Shown here one piece after another: positions 26,401 through 33,742 of a stretch of 41,709 nt of DNA. The position numbers and the translations under genes were made by a program. Under the pieces are notes generated by a model, which worked only from the letters and a program-made list of their open reading frames with translations, searched no databases and was not told where the DNA came from. Source of the DNA: JAWLBR01 sp041687495 (lineage in GTDB: Bacteria > Bacillota > Limnochordia > DTU087 > JAAYGB01). The stretch covers positions 1 through 41,709 of the forward strand of contig JAWLBR010000015.1 in NCBI GenBank assembly GCA_041687495.1. Reading direction: 5' to 3'. Positions within the stretch are counted from its first letter, which is position 1. The number at the start of each line of letters is the position of its first letter.

Positions 26401-27955
26401 GGTAATTGGGGGGCTGTTGGTCGCCACCGGTGTTACCCTCATCCTGATTCCCACCCTGTACCATTGGGCTCACCGGGCAGTGGAGAGTAGGCGGGCAAGG
26501 CGACGAGGAGCGCAGGCGGCGGCACTCTCTGTAGTTCTGATGGTGGCGGTGCTTGCCGGTGGGGTGTTTACAGACATGGCTGCAGCAAGTGGTGTTGCGC
26601 CTGAGCTAACGCTGCAGGCGGCCATCGAACAGGCCTTTGCCGCCAATCCCAAGGTGGAGAGCGCGCTTGCCAAGTTGGCGGATGCCGAATCTAAACTGCG
26701 GCAAGCTAGAGCGGCTTACCGCCCGCGGCTTGAGCTAGACGGGGATTGGGAAGTCCGCCGACCGACGCACGAACCGGAAGATGGGTTTAGTCAGAGTAGG
26801 GCCGTGGGAGTAGAGCTGAAGCAGGTGTTTCCAACGGGCTCTTGGTTGGGAGCGCCCAACGAACAGGTGAAGCTAGCAACGCTGAGTGTGGAGAGCGCGG
26901 CAGGTGAGTTGGCGCATGTCAGAGCCGGGGTGGTAATTGGTGTGATGTCGGCTTATGCAGACGTCCTCAACGCCCAAGCTCAACTGGAGTTATCTGAGTA
27001 CGCCTCCAGTCAGGCTGAAGCTAATGTGACAGAAGCAGAGTTTCGCTTCAATCAGGGAATGCTGTCCAGGATTGAACTGCAGCGGGCCCGTTCACAGCTG
27101 GCCAGCGCCGAACTGGCGGTTGCGCGAGCCCGTAACAGTCAAAAGCTGGCACTGGCCAGGCTGAACACCCAGATGGGTGCAGACCTGTGGACACAGTGGC
27201 AGCTCAGTGACTACGATACCGCCATGAGCGAAGTTGGTGGCGCAGAGAAGGGTCTTGCTATCTCGACGGAACTGGCAGAGGCGACTGTCCCGGAACCCGA
27301 TCTAAAACAGGCGTTAGGCAGGTTTGAACTGCAGCAGGTGCGCAGCCAGTTGCTGCGGGCACAGATTGCCGCCGAAAACCGAGTCAAAGGGACGGCGCCT
27401 GTGGTCACCGTCGGCGCCGGAGTCACCGAGAGCGAACGCAGCGCCAGCCTGGAGTGGAACAGCAACTCACAAGATACCACGCTGGTGTTGGCCGGCGAGC
27501 TGCATAACTTCAGGAATGGGACATTTGAGAGAACCGGCTCTCCGGGGAATACGACTCCCTACTGGAGCGTGGGCTTGTCCGTCAGCTGGCCGCTGTATGA
27601 TGGCGGGATCGAACGGGAGAAGTCCTTGCAGGAAGCAGTGCAGATCAAGCAGTTGGAAAAACAAGTAAGCCAGCAGGAGGAACTGGTTACACTGGAAGTG
27701 TACGAGGCGTTCTTTGCTCTGCAGGAAGCGAGAACACGGGCCGAGATAGCTACGGCGCAGGTGCAGACGGCTGGAGAAAACTTAGCACTCAGCCGTCAGA
27801 GGGCCGAGTTGGGGACCGCGACGGCTACAGAGGTCCTCGATGTAGAGTTGGCCTATCTGGAAGCAGTCCAGGAGGTACGGGAGGCGCAGTGGTCTGTTGT
27901 TCTTGGCGAGTTCCGGTATCTGCAGGCGTCTGGGCAGGAAGTTTGGCCGTGGTAG
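23420..27955 (+). CDS. Fused RND efflux permease and TolC-type outer membrane channel
   Basis: One uninterrupted frame of 1511 codons. Residues 1 to about 1030 are a full RND (HAE-type) permease: N-terminal RRPVTTSMFFIAVVLFGIFS, porter and docking domains, and a TM4 proton-relay segment VDNSIVVLENIY with D398 and N399 where AcrB has two Asp. A very basic stretch (ESRRARRRG) is followed by one hydrophobic segment (about 1035-1050) ending DMAAAS, resembling a signal peptide with an Ala-x-Ala site near residue 1056. Residues about 1058-1511 are a TolC-family protein with both coiled-coil halves and both beta-strand pairs. It could stay as one chain or be cut by signal peptidase into pump and channel. 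No internal start with good ribosome site was seen. Such fusions are rare as far as I know. Confidence 0.93.
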   Translation: MSLPEWVVRRPVTTSMFFIAVVLFGIFSLGRLAIDLIPEVSFPSLSISSSYSGVAPEEIERLLTIPLEQAVSSVNGVTGMQSTSREGSSRITLQFDWGTDLQAAANEVRANVERVRSRLPDDASAPSVGSFDPNRMPIMTIALGGNLDSASLRRLAEEEFTYYLERIDGVAAISVLGGRTQEILVKLDPVRLQAHGLTVDQVVQAIRSENFNLPAGRVIVGEAQFTLRSVGELGSIQELESILVARRNGVKTYLQDIAEIEGGGDDGGMIVRVDGQPGITLSVQKQSGANTVQVAQAVSKTLDDLRLRYPELNIRIVSDSSVYIRQSVNNVVTAGLFGALLAALLLLLFLHSVRLTAIIAVAIPVSFVGSFILIERAGMTLNIMSLGGLALGVGMLVDNSIVVLENIYRHIKEGKSAKEAAVVGTKEMSSAIVASTLTTLAVFLPMMFVSGMTGILFRQLSLMVAFSIMCSLVVALTLLPVMSAYLLHRESEGQNGGFFGRVGRWIEGLLAKNEEKYAGIVRRAVRRPGLVVGVTSVVFVASLLLVPLLGSELMPVSDEGELTIYFSLPSGTKLETTDAMAWKVEEIIRERVPELRAMDVRVGSGGGRGTNSGSINLVLTPRDQRSRSTDEVVSDLRSRLSEIPGLTARVWVRSNMAERMASGSFGGGSERISIYVQGYQLPVIRQTASDLVGIIEQIPGVINASVARDEEQPEFVIRIDKERAADVGLSATQVASTVQAAVQGRTASQLRVGAEEFPIRVAVGSSTGMLPAEIEALPIPVGGGQYVPLRSVGSLVVQDSPAAIERMNQQRTVRVTASPEGRDLGSVIADIREAVYSQGVPEGVMVYFGGEYEEQQRAFRELITVLLLAVALVYSVMASQFESLFDPLLVMFSIPFALVGVITTLFLTDTPLTTQAFMGLIMLGGIVVNNAIVLISYINLLREQGVELVFAVEQAARTRLRPILLTTGSTVLGLLPMALELGEGSEIQAPLARTVIGGLLVATGVTLILIPTLYHWAHRAVESRRARRRGAQAAALSVVLMVAVLAGGVFTDMAAASGVAPELTLQAAIEQAFAANPKVESALAKLADAESKLRQARAAYRPRLELDGDWEVRRPTHEPEDGFSQSRAVGVELKQVFPTGSWLGAPNEQVKLATLSVESAAGELAHVRAGVVIGVMSAYADVLNAQAQLELSEYASSQAEANVTEAEFRFNQGMLSRIELQRARSQLASAELAVARARNSQKLALARLNTQMGADLWTQWQLSDYDTAMSEVGGAEKGLAISTELAEATVPEPDLKQALGRFELQQVRSQLLRAQIAAENRVKGTAPVVTVGAGVTESERSASLEWNSNSQDTTLVLAGELHNFRNGTFERTGSPGNTTPYWSVGLSVSWPLYDGGIEREKSLQEAVQIKQLEKQVSQQEELVTLEVYEAFFALQEARTRAEIATAQVQTAGENLALSRQRAELGTATATEVLDVELAYLEAVQEVREAQWSVVLGEFRYLQASGQEVWPW

Positions 27956-28027
27956 CCCACGGTAAAGGTGGAAGCCGCAACCCAGGTGGAATAGAGCAAA
28001 AGCAACATAGAATTGGAGGTTGGGAAG

Positions 28028-29089
28028 ATGAAAAGCTGTGTCAGAATCGGTCTGCTGATTGCCTGTCTCTTGTGGTCCGGTAATCTGCTCGGTTTGGATG
28101 TGGTCAGCGCTGAAGCAGTCGAGCCAATGAGTCTTCAAGATGCCCTGGAGCACGCCCGAGAGAGCAGCAAACTGGTTGAACTGGCTGATTTGACGCTAGA
28201 AGAGGCTCGAATCACATATGAAGAGGCCAAGGCCAACCACATGGTGCGTCCCTCGGCCATTACTGTTCAGCAGGCGGAGAACACTTGGCAGGCAGCTCAA
28301 CGCAATCGGGAGTTGGCTCGGATTGATCTAGACATGCAGGTAGAGCAGGCCTTCTACGATGTGCTGCGGGCGAACCTGGCTTTGGATCTCGCAAAACGCA
28401 GTCTGGAGCAGTCGGGGGTGCAGTTGGATTCAACTCAAGCCCGTTACGATCAAGGGATGGTGTCTGATGTCGATCTCCTCGCGGCACAGACACAAGTTGC
28501 TTCTGCTGAAGCCGAACTGAACCGGGCCGAGGCTAGCCAGATCAGCGCAAGAATGGCTTTTAACCGGATTTTGGGACGGGACTTGCAGGCTTCAGTAGAG
28601 CTGGTGGATGAATTTGTCTACGAACCGGTAGCCATAGACTTGGAAGTGGCGCTGGAACGGGCCTTGTCAACTAGACTCGATCTAGAGCAAGCCCGCAACA
28701 CTGCCGAGCTACGGAAAAAGGAGTTGGAGATCAACGACAGTCCCTATAGTCCAGCTCTGACCAAACAGCGATCCGATGTGGGCGCCAGAAAGGCTGAGTT
28801 GCAGGCAATGGAAAAGGAGCTGGACGTGGTTCTGGAGGTGCGGCAAAGTTACAACACCTTGACCGAAGCCCAGCGTCGGATTCCCATTCAGCAGCAGAAT
28901 GTAACTAGGGCCAAGGAGAGTCTGCGCATCTCTCAAGCTAGATTCGAGGCCGGTGTAATCACCTCAATCGACCTGATTGACGCCCAACGAGCCGTCTTCC
29001 AAGCAGAGACTCAGATGATCCAGGCCGTTTTCGATTACAACACTCAGCTGGCGAGGTTCTACCGCAGCACTGGATTGACCAAAGAGTAG
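28028..29089 (+). CDS. Short TolC-like protein without visible beta-barrel strands
   Basis: The protein has 353 residues. After a signal peptide (about 1-29, ending VSA) come two tandem TolC-type coiled-coil halves; ARYDQGMVSDVDLLAAQ (first half) and ARFEAGVITSIDLIDAQ (second) are the equivalent signature segments. Normal TolC members have 50-80 residues of beta strand in each half; here those places hold only short links (NHMVRPSAITVQQAE and INDSPYSPALTKQR), so the protein seems to be helical only. ATG 28028 is chosen over the upstream GTG because GGAGGTTGGGAAG lies just before it. It is 72 bases after the fusion gene and precedes a strong terminator. It may form a periplasmic tunnel or partner the fused channel. 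Confidence 0.85.
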   Translation: MKSCVRIGLLIACLLWSGNLLGLDVVSAEAVEPMSLQDALEHARESSKLVELADLTLEEARITYEEAKANHMVRPSAITVQQAENTWQAAQRNRELARIDLDMQVEQAFYDVLRANLALDLAKRSLEQSGVQLDSTQARYDQGMVSDVDLLAAQTQVASAEAELNRAEASQISARMAFNRILGRDLQASVELVDEFVYEPVAIDLEVALERALSTRLDLEQARNTAELRKKELEINDSPYSPALTKQRSDVGARKAELQAMEKELDVVLEVRQSYNTLTEAQRRIPIQQQNVTRAKESLRISQARFEAGVITSIDLIDAQRAVFQAETQMIQAVFDYNTQLARFYRSTGLTKE

Positions 29090-29109
29090 TCCATAGATTA
29101 GGGTTACAC

Positions 29110-29144
29110 AAAAAGAGCCTGGGCCGACTGCCCAGGCTCTTTTG
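29110..29144. terminator. Strong terminator, usable in both directions
   Basis: AGAGCCTGGGC-CGACT-GCCCAGGCTCT is an 11-bp perfect stem with A residues before and T residues after it, 20 bases beyond the TolC-like stop. It ends the rightward efflux operon and, reversed, the leftward oxidoreductase operon. Confidence 0.92.
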
Positions 29145-29152
29145 TTGCCGCC

Positions 29153-29180
29153 GCACTTTGTTTTGCGGCACTTTGTTTTG
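29153..29180. repeat. Tandem 13-bp direct repeat
   Basis: GCACTTTGTTTTG occurs at 29153-29165 and 29168-29180, two bases apart, right after the terminator. It may be a small duplication; no function is visible. Confidence 0.6.
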
Positions 29181-29198
29181 AATTCTGGCTAGCTCAAG

Positions 29199-30287
29199 CT
29201 AATCGATCGTCTCAAGGTCCACAAACTCATCGATATCTGTCAGCGGAAACTTGACTGTGCTGCCGGTCCGGGCAGCTAGATAAGCACCGAGCATCATCTC
29301 TAGGGCCTTCATCCCGTCTTCCCCTGTTACTGGAGGCACCTCATCATTGGCTAGACAGTCGACAAAGGCGGCTGCCACAGACTCGTGGGCCAGCGAAAAA
29401 TCGTGGTGAGTCTCGATAACCTCCCATGTGTCACTTGCTTGTGTGTACACCTGCAGCTGGGGAAGCCCTAAGCTGCATCGGTTAGAGGTCACGTCGGTAC
29501 CAGTTTGGATTAGAGTTCCCTGGTCACCGTAGATCTCCGTCGTCGGACCACCGGCGACCCAACTCCAACCTGACTCCAGTACTGCCAACTCACCGCCAGC
29601 AAAGCGAAATATGGCTGCACCGAAATCGTCCAGGCGGTGCTCCGCGATTTCGGCCACTGCGTTACCAGTCATAGCTGAGACGGCAACGGGATCGCCGAAG
29701 AACCACCGGAGCACATCGCACTCGTGGATGCCTTCGTCGAAGAATCCGCCGGCCCCGGCGAGATTCTTGTCAACGATCCAGGGCATGCCTTGGGCCAATC
29801 CTTGCAGAGCGAAGAAGTGGCCGTGCCGCTTGCGGATTAGGCTAATCTTGCCCAACTTTGCGCTGGTGAGAACATCCTTGATGGCATGGTTGGTGGCTAG
29901 ATGGCGCTGAGGAAAGGCCTGCATGTAAGTGACTCCAGCTCTCTTCGCAGCAGACATCATCTCCTGACACTGGCTGAGAGATAGAGCCATGGGTTTTTCG
30001 CAGAGGATGTGTTTTCCGGCAGTCGCCGCTGCCAGCGCCAGCTTATGGTGAAGTGCTGTCTCGGAGCAGATAGCAACAGCATCGATTTGGCTGGATAGCA
30101 CCGTATCCAGGTTTTCTACAAAGGGAATACCCAGCTCTTGGGCGCCCTTCTGCCCCCGGTTGGTATCAGAATCCCAAGCAGCGACCATCTCTACCCGTTC
30201 ATCTTTGGCAAACCGACGGGCCCAATGGAATTGATGGTTATGGGCAAAACTGAGCAGGGCGACTCGGATTGGTCCATTGTTTTCCAT
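29199..30287 (-). CDS. Gfo/Idh/MocA family NAD(P)-dependent oxidoreductase
   Basis: The protein has 362 residues. The N-terminus (RVALLSFAHNHQFHWARRF) is a variant Rossmann opening without the classical Gly-x-Gly-x-x-Gly, which some members lack. ILCEKPMALS carries the family EKP motif, and DEGIHECDVLRWFFG is the usual segment with the catalytic His region. Its partner genes are a LacI regulator and a DUF3604 hydrolase, so it probably acts on a sugar, cyclitol or related acid under that regulator; the substrate is unknown. GAGGTG lies 7 bases before the ATG. It ends the leftward LacI operon. Confidence 0.9.
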   Translation of the reverse strand: MENNGPIRVALLSFAHNHQFHWARRFAKDERVEMVAAWDSDTNRGQKGAQELGIPFVENLDTVLSSQIDAVAICSETALHHKLALAAATAGKHILCEKPMALSLSQCQEMMSAAKRAGVTYMQAFPQRHLATNHAIKDVLTSAKLGKISLIRKRHGHFFALQGLAQGMPWIVDKNLAGAGGFFDEGIHECDVLRWFFGDPVAVSAMTGNAVAEIAEHRLDDFGAAIFRFAGGELAVLESGWSWVAGGPTTEIYGDQGTLIQTGTDVTSNRCSLGLPQLQVYTQASDTWEVIETHHDFSLAHESVAAAFVDCLANDEVPPVTGEDGMKALEMMLGAYLAARTGSTVKFPLTDIDEFVDLETID

Positions 30288-30375
30288 ATCTGTACACCTC
30301 CATGAAATCTTGCTTCTTGTCTAGACGGTCTCAAGCAGTATTCGTTGTGTTCCGGTCCAGTCTGCGAAAGTAAAG

Positions 30376-31827
30376 CTATCTTTCTAAAGCGAAGACTGAC
30401 TCCTCATCCTGTTTGAGAATGCGGGTGCGATGAATTGTACGAATGTCGTCATGATGATCAGCGTAGCGGACTCTGTACGTCAGTCGCCCAGTTTGGCCCG
30501 CGGGGACGTTCAGAACCACTGTCGCCAGCTCACCTGGAGTTAGCGTTTGATCGGCAGCGAGCTGGTTGGCCACAACTCGACCGTTCTCATCTAGGGCTTG
30601 AAACTCCATAGCTGTTATGCAGCCAGGGGAGCGGGGGGTGTTCATGATCTTCAGGGCGACCTGGTCTTCACCCAGAATTCGTCCCCAGAAAAGTGTATCG
30701 ACTTCCGGCAGCCAATACAGTGTATCCTGAGCGAACTCCGTGTCCGATAAGTAGGAGACCCAAACCGGGCTGATCCAGACCATTTCATCTTCGGGAAGTA
30801 CGATCCGCACATAGTAGTAGTTGTCTGGGATGAGCCCTTCTGACTGCTCCTGGTATGTTAAGTGAGTCTGACCGCCGGAGTTTGCCCACTTCTGGATCAC
30901 TTCTCCGTTGCGCACCAGTTCGGCTTGCAGCCATTCAGCACTTTCTGTTTCGATTTCAACTTGCGGTAGGTAGTCCAAAGTGACCATGCTACCCACGAAG
31001 TACCCTCCGACGGTAAACCAAGCAGCAAACTTGGGGCCAGTAGATGCGATGGTCCGGCGATGCCACAGACCAGAAAATAGCTCTTTTCTGGTCAGTTCCT
31101 GGGCGAAGACTCCGGTTATTCCGGACTTTTGGGTTAGGTAGTGGGAGTCACTGCCGCCGGTGAATCCCAGCTTATATCCTCTGTCCAGAGCTGTTTGGAC
31201 ACTAGAGGCATGAACAAGGGACCCCATTGAACGGCTGTACAGCGGGTGGGTGGAATTTAGGCTTCCTTCGGAGCACCCATGTTGGGTCGAGTGAATCTCC
31301 ACAACCCGCTCTAGCCGGCGGTGGTGTACATTCCAGTTGACGCCTCGTCTGCCTCGGGCATATCCGGTGTGGTGGGGGATAATCATCCGGGGCTGATCAA
31401 TCCCACAGCCTTGATACAAGTCTTCCAGCCGTTCAGGAAGGTAGAGGGGTCCCTCATCTTCGGTGTAGTAGACGTTGTGGTCACCGTAGCGTACAGAGCA
31501 CCATTCGTATCCCAGGAAGGCAGCGAATTCACCATCCTTGTTATGCCGCTGTACCGCTTCTTGAGTAGTTTTCCACTGATCTAAAGTTATTGAATGGGCA
31601 GCCTGGCCCGGGAGGAAATGCCTGTGTTGCAGGAGGTTCTCACCGGGGAAGAGGCGCTCTGTTGGATCCTCGACCCGGGCGTTGTCTGTCACAGCGGCAA
31701 AGTCCATGCCAAAATGCTCTTTAGCTGCTTTGAAGTGGTCATCGGGACTTCCCTCGCCGCAAGTCCAGTTCGTCTGACGGTGAATGTCTCCCCAATACAG
31801 GTGAGGTCGCTGATCGCGGTCTCGCAA
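30376..31827 (-). CDS. DUF3604 / PHP-like metal-dependent hydrolase
   Basis: The protein has 483 residues. The start, HLYWGDIHRQT (residues 9-19), is the metal-binding opening shared by DUF3604 and CehA/McbA-type PHP proteins; other likely ligands lie in HHTGY, EIHSTQHG and GGSDSHY. The C-terminal third is beta-sandwich-like. Function in sugar or phosphoester cleavage is plausible but unproven for the family. The start codon is TTG at 31827-31825, supported by AAGGAGAG 6 bases upstream. It lies between the LacI and oxidoreductase genes in one leftward operon. Confidence 0.85.
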   Translation of the reverse strand: MRDRDQRPHLYWGDIHRQTNWTCGEGSPDDHFKAAKEHFGMDFAAVTDNARVEDPTERLFPGENLLQHRHFLPGQAAHSITLDQWKTTQEAVQRHNKDGEFAAFLGYEWCSVRYGDHNVYYTEDEGPLYLPERLEDLYQGCGIDQPRMIIPHHTGYARGRRGVNWNVHHRRLERVVEIHSTQHGCSEGSLNSTHPLYSRSMGSLVHASSVQTALDRGYKLGFTGGSDSHYLTQKSGITGVFAQELTRKELFSGLWHRRTIASTGPKFAAWFTVGGYFVGSMVTLDYLPQVEIETESAEWLQAELVRNGEVIQKWANSGGQTHLTYQEQSEGLIPDNYYYVRIVLPEDEMVWISPVWVSYLSDTEFAQDTLYWLPEVDTLFWGRILGEDQVALKIMNTPRSPGCITAMEFQALDENGRVVANQLAADQTLTPGELATVVLNVPAGQTGRLTYRVRYADHHDDIRTIHRTRILKQDEESVFALER

Positions 31828-31877
31828 CTTGATCTCTCCTTTTTGTCGGTTCTTTCGCTTGCTTAGTGGTATGCTGA

Positions 31878-32888
31878 TTATTGCCTTTTCGCCGGGGCTG
31901 TTGATTCCCGCACAACCAGTTCGGGGGTCAAAAGCACTTGGTTGCGAGCAAGTGGCTGCTTCCGGATTAGATGCAGTAGCATCTTCGCAGCCAACACGCC
32001 TTTTTCGATTCCACTTTGTCGTACCGTTGTCAACGGTGGGTTAAGGTACTGGGCAGTGGAAATATCGTCAAAGCCGACAACGGAGACGTCACCGGGCACA
32101 CTCAAGCCATTCAGCTCGATGGCCCTGACTGCCCCGGTGGCCATTAGGTCGGATATGGCGAAGATAGCTGTGGGCGCTGGATGTTGAGCCAGCAGAGTTT
32201 GAGTCAATCCATACCCGCTGGTCGCCGAAAAGTCGCCAGAGACCACCAGATTGGCCCGGTAGGCAATTGCGTTGGCCTCTAGGGCTTGGCGGTAGCCACG
32301 CAGTCGGTCGATACTGCTGGTGTGGTTGGCTGGCCCGAGAATGAGCCCGATTCGGGTGTGCCCCAATCGGATCAAGTGCTCAGTGGCTATGAAACTGCCC
32401 TTGACACTGTCAACGTCAACAAAGTTGGCCGTCTCGGCATCCAAGCGCCCGGTGAGGACGAAGGGTAGACCAGCTGAGCTGAGAGCTCGGACGTTGGCAT
32501 CATCGACCTGAACGCTCATAAACACCATTCCTGCCACCCGCTTGGCGGCAATAAGTCCAGCGTGGGGTACCTCTTTCAAGGTCTGGACCAGGAGTACCTG
32601 GTAACCGTTCCTCAAGGCAGTGGTACTCACCCCGTTGAGAACGTCGATTAAGTAGGGGTTCGACAGGTACAGATCGCCACCGTGTCCGATGACAACCCCA
32701 ATCACATCGGAGGTGTTCTTGGCCAGGCCCCGAGCCAAAACGTTCGGCTGATACCCCAGGATCTCCATTGCCTCTCTGACCTTCTGGGCTGTTTTCGGAC
32801 TGACCTTACTGCTGTCGTTGAGAACCCGGGAAACGGTCTTGATGGACACACCCGCTTTCTTGGCCACATCATCGATGGTAGTTGCCAT
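31878..32888 (-). CDS. LacI family transcriptional regulator
   Basis: The protein has 336 residues. The N-terminal helix-turn-helix reads TTIDDVAKKAGVSIKTVSRV, followed by the hinge helix region and a sugar-binding-type effector domain (VIGVVIGHGGDLYLSNPYL, VSVVGFDDISTAQYLNPPLT). The start is ATG 32888 with GAGGTG about 6 bases upstream, rather than the upstream in-frame codon at 32936, which would add a non-family extension. It is the first gene of the LacI-DUF3604-oxidoreductase operon and probably autoregulates it in response to a sugar. Confidence 0.93.
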   Translation of the reverse strand: MATTIDDVAKKAGVSIKTVSRVLNDSSKVSPKTAQKVREAMEILGYQPNVLARGLAKNTSDVIGVVIGHGGDLYLSNPYLIDVLNGVSTTALRNGYQVLLVQTLKEVPHAGLIAAKRVAGMVFMSVQVDDANVRALSSAGLPFVLTGRLDAETANFVDVDSVKGSFIATEHLIRLGHTRIGLILGPANHTSSIDRLRGYRQALEANAIAYRANLVVSGDFSATSGYGLTQTLLAQHPAPTAIFAISDLMATGAVRAIELNGLSVPGDVSVVGFDDISTAQYLNPPLTTVRQSGIEKGVLAAKMLLHLIRKQPLARNQVLLTPELVVRESTAPAKRQ

Positions 32889-32942
32889 ATATAACACCTC
32901 GCACAAGTTCGATGGCAAAATGTCCAGCGCTGTCATTTTGCT

Positions 32943-32974
32943 TAAAAAGAAACGCCCACCTCACAACTGTGGGC
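32943..32974 (-). terminator. Hairpin with T-run upstream of lacI
   Basis: On the minus strand GCCCAC-9-base loop-GTGGGC is followed by GTTTCTTTTT. It lies about 55 bases before the lacI start, downstream of the candidate promoter at 33012-33040, so it may be an attenuator of the LacI operon. It may equally be the original terminator of the prs gene whose relic lies 85 bases upstream. Confidence 0.5.
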
Positions 32975-33011
32975 CTGCTTGCTGGTTTGGCTGATGAGTT
33001 CGTGTACACTC

Positions 33012-33040
33012 AGTATAGCATCGAACTATCCGAAGGGCAA
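33012..33040 (-). promoter_or_regulatory. Candidate promoter of the LacI operon
   Basis: On the minus strand TTGCCC (33040-33035) and TATACT (33017-33012) are spaced by 17 bases. The palindrome GTGTACAC at 33003-33010 lies just downstream and could be an operator half. By eye only. Confidence 0.45.
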
Positions 33041-33058
33041 TGGCTTTTGCCTCTTGCC

Positions 33059-33226
33059 CTAGGCGTAACCCGGCGGGTATTCGCCTGGGGTGAATTCAAA
33101 CAAGGGGCTGACAGATTCCCGGCGGTGAATGCGAGCTGCAGCTTCTGCAAACAGAGGGGTCGCGGAGACGACCCGGATTTTGTCCTTCCGCCAGTCCCGA
33201 TAGTCAACGCAGTTGTTAGTTAGTCT
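33059..33226 (-). pseudogene. Relic of the 3' end of prs (ribose-phosphate pyrophosphokinase)
   Basis: Directly after the NIPSNAP stop codon (33229-33227) and in the same frame, 55 sense codons run to TAG at 33061-33059. They encode IRVVSATPLFAEAAARI followed by HRRESVSPLF, which matches the conserved C-terminus of PRPP synthase (family pattern I-x-V-L-S-V-A-P-L-L/F-A-E-A, then R-I-H-x-x-x-S-V-S-x-L-F). The catalytic parts of Prs are absent, and there is no start codon or ribosome site, so this is a remnant. The match is from memory of the family; no alignment was run. Confidence 0.6.
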
Positions 33227-33553
33227 TTACTTGGAGCTAGCCGGGGAATACGGAACTCGGGTCATGAAAAAGCTCTCGACCTTCTCGACGATGGGGCCAT
33301 TAAGCTCAGACTGCCGTTTGCCCTCGATCCACTCAGGGTCTTGCGTGAATGCGGCGAAGGAGTTGTTCCGTGCTTCCATGTCTTTGTGCTCAAGGATGTA
33401 GTAGATGGTATCGTTGCCTTGTGCATCCTCCCAGAAGTCTACAGTTCTCATCCCATGTTTGGCAAAAAGGTCCAGTGTCAAGGTGGAAAAGCGCTTGTGA
33501 ATATCCTCCATTTTTCCTGGGTAAATGTGATAGACTCGCAATTCATAGATCAT
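33227..33553 (-). CDS. NIPSNAP family protein
   Basis: A 108-residue ferredoxin-like dimeric alpha/beta barrel protein. It starts MIYELRVYHIYPGKMEDIHKRF and includes YYILEHKDMEARNNSFAAF, the standard NIPSNAP pattern. The role in bacteria is unknown; such proteins often accompany sugar or aromatic catabolism genes. GGGAGAGA lies about 9 bases before the ATG. Its stop codon abuts, in frame, the prs relic. Upstream (33583-33610) a 9-bp stem GCGGATAGC/GCTACCCGC with one mismatch may be an operator or hairpin. Confidence 0.88.
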   Translation of the reverse strand: MIYELRVYHIYPGKMEDIHKRFSTLTLDLFAKHGMRTVDFWEDAQGNDTIYYILEHKDMEARNNSFAAFTQDPEWIEGKRQSELNGPIVEKVESFFMTRVPYSPASSK

Positions 33554-33742
33554 GCGGCTGTATCTCTCCCTCTAGTCTAACTGCGGATAGCCTCAGTAGG
33601 AGCTACCCGCTAGGTTTCATGATTACTATTACCCGCCAAATAGCACATTCCTGCTGCCGTGGAAGGCAATTTCTCTTGAAAGACCCAGGAACATGGCCTA
33701 AGAGAGTGAATAGAGTAGGATGCAAATCCGTTAGGAAGGGGT

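Noticed and set aside
26500..26600. A separate start codon for the TolC part of the fusion
   Set aside because: ATG and GTG codons exist near 26540, but the nearest AGGAG is more than 20 bases away, and the upstream frame runs through without a stop.
32882..33223. 113-codon frame on the plus strand
   Set aside because: No ribosome site or family-like sequence; it lies antisense to the lacI leader and the prs relic.
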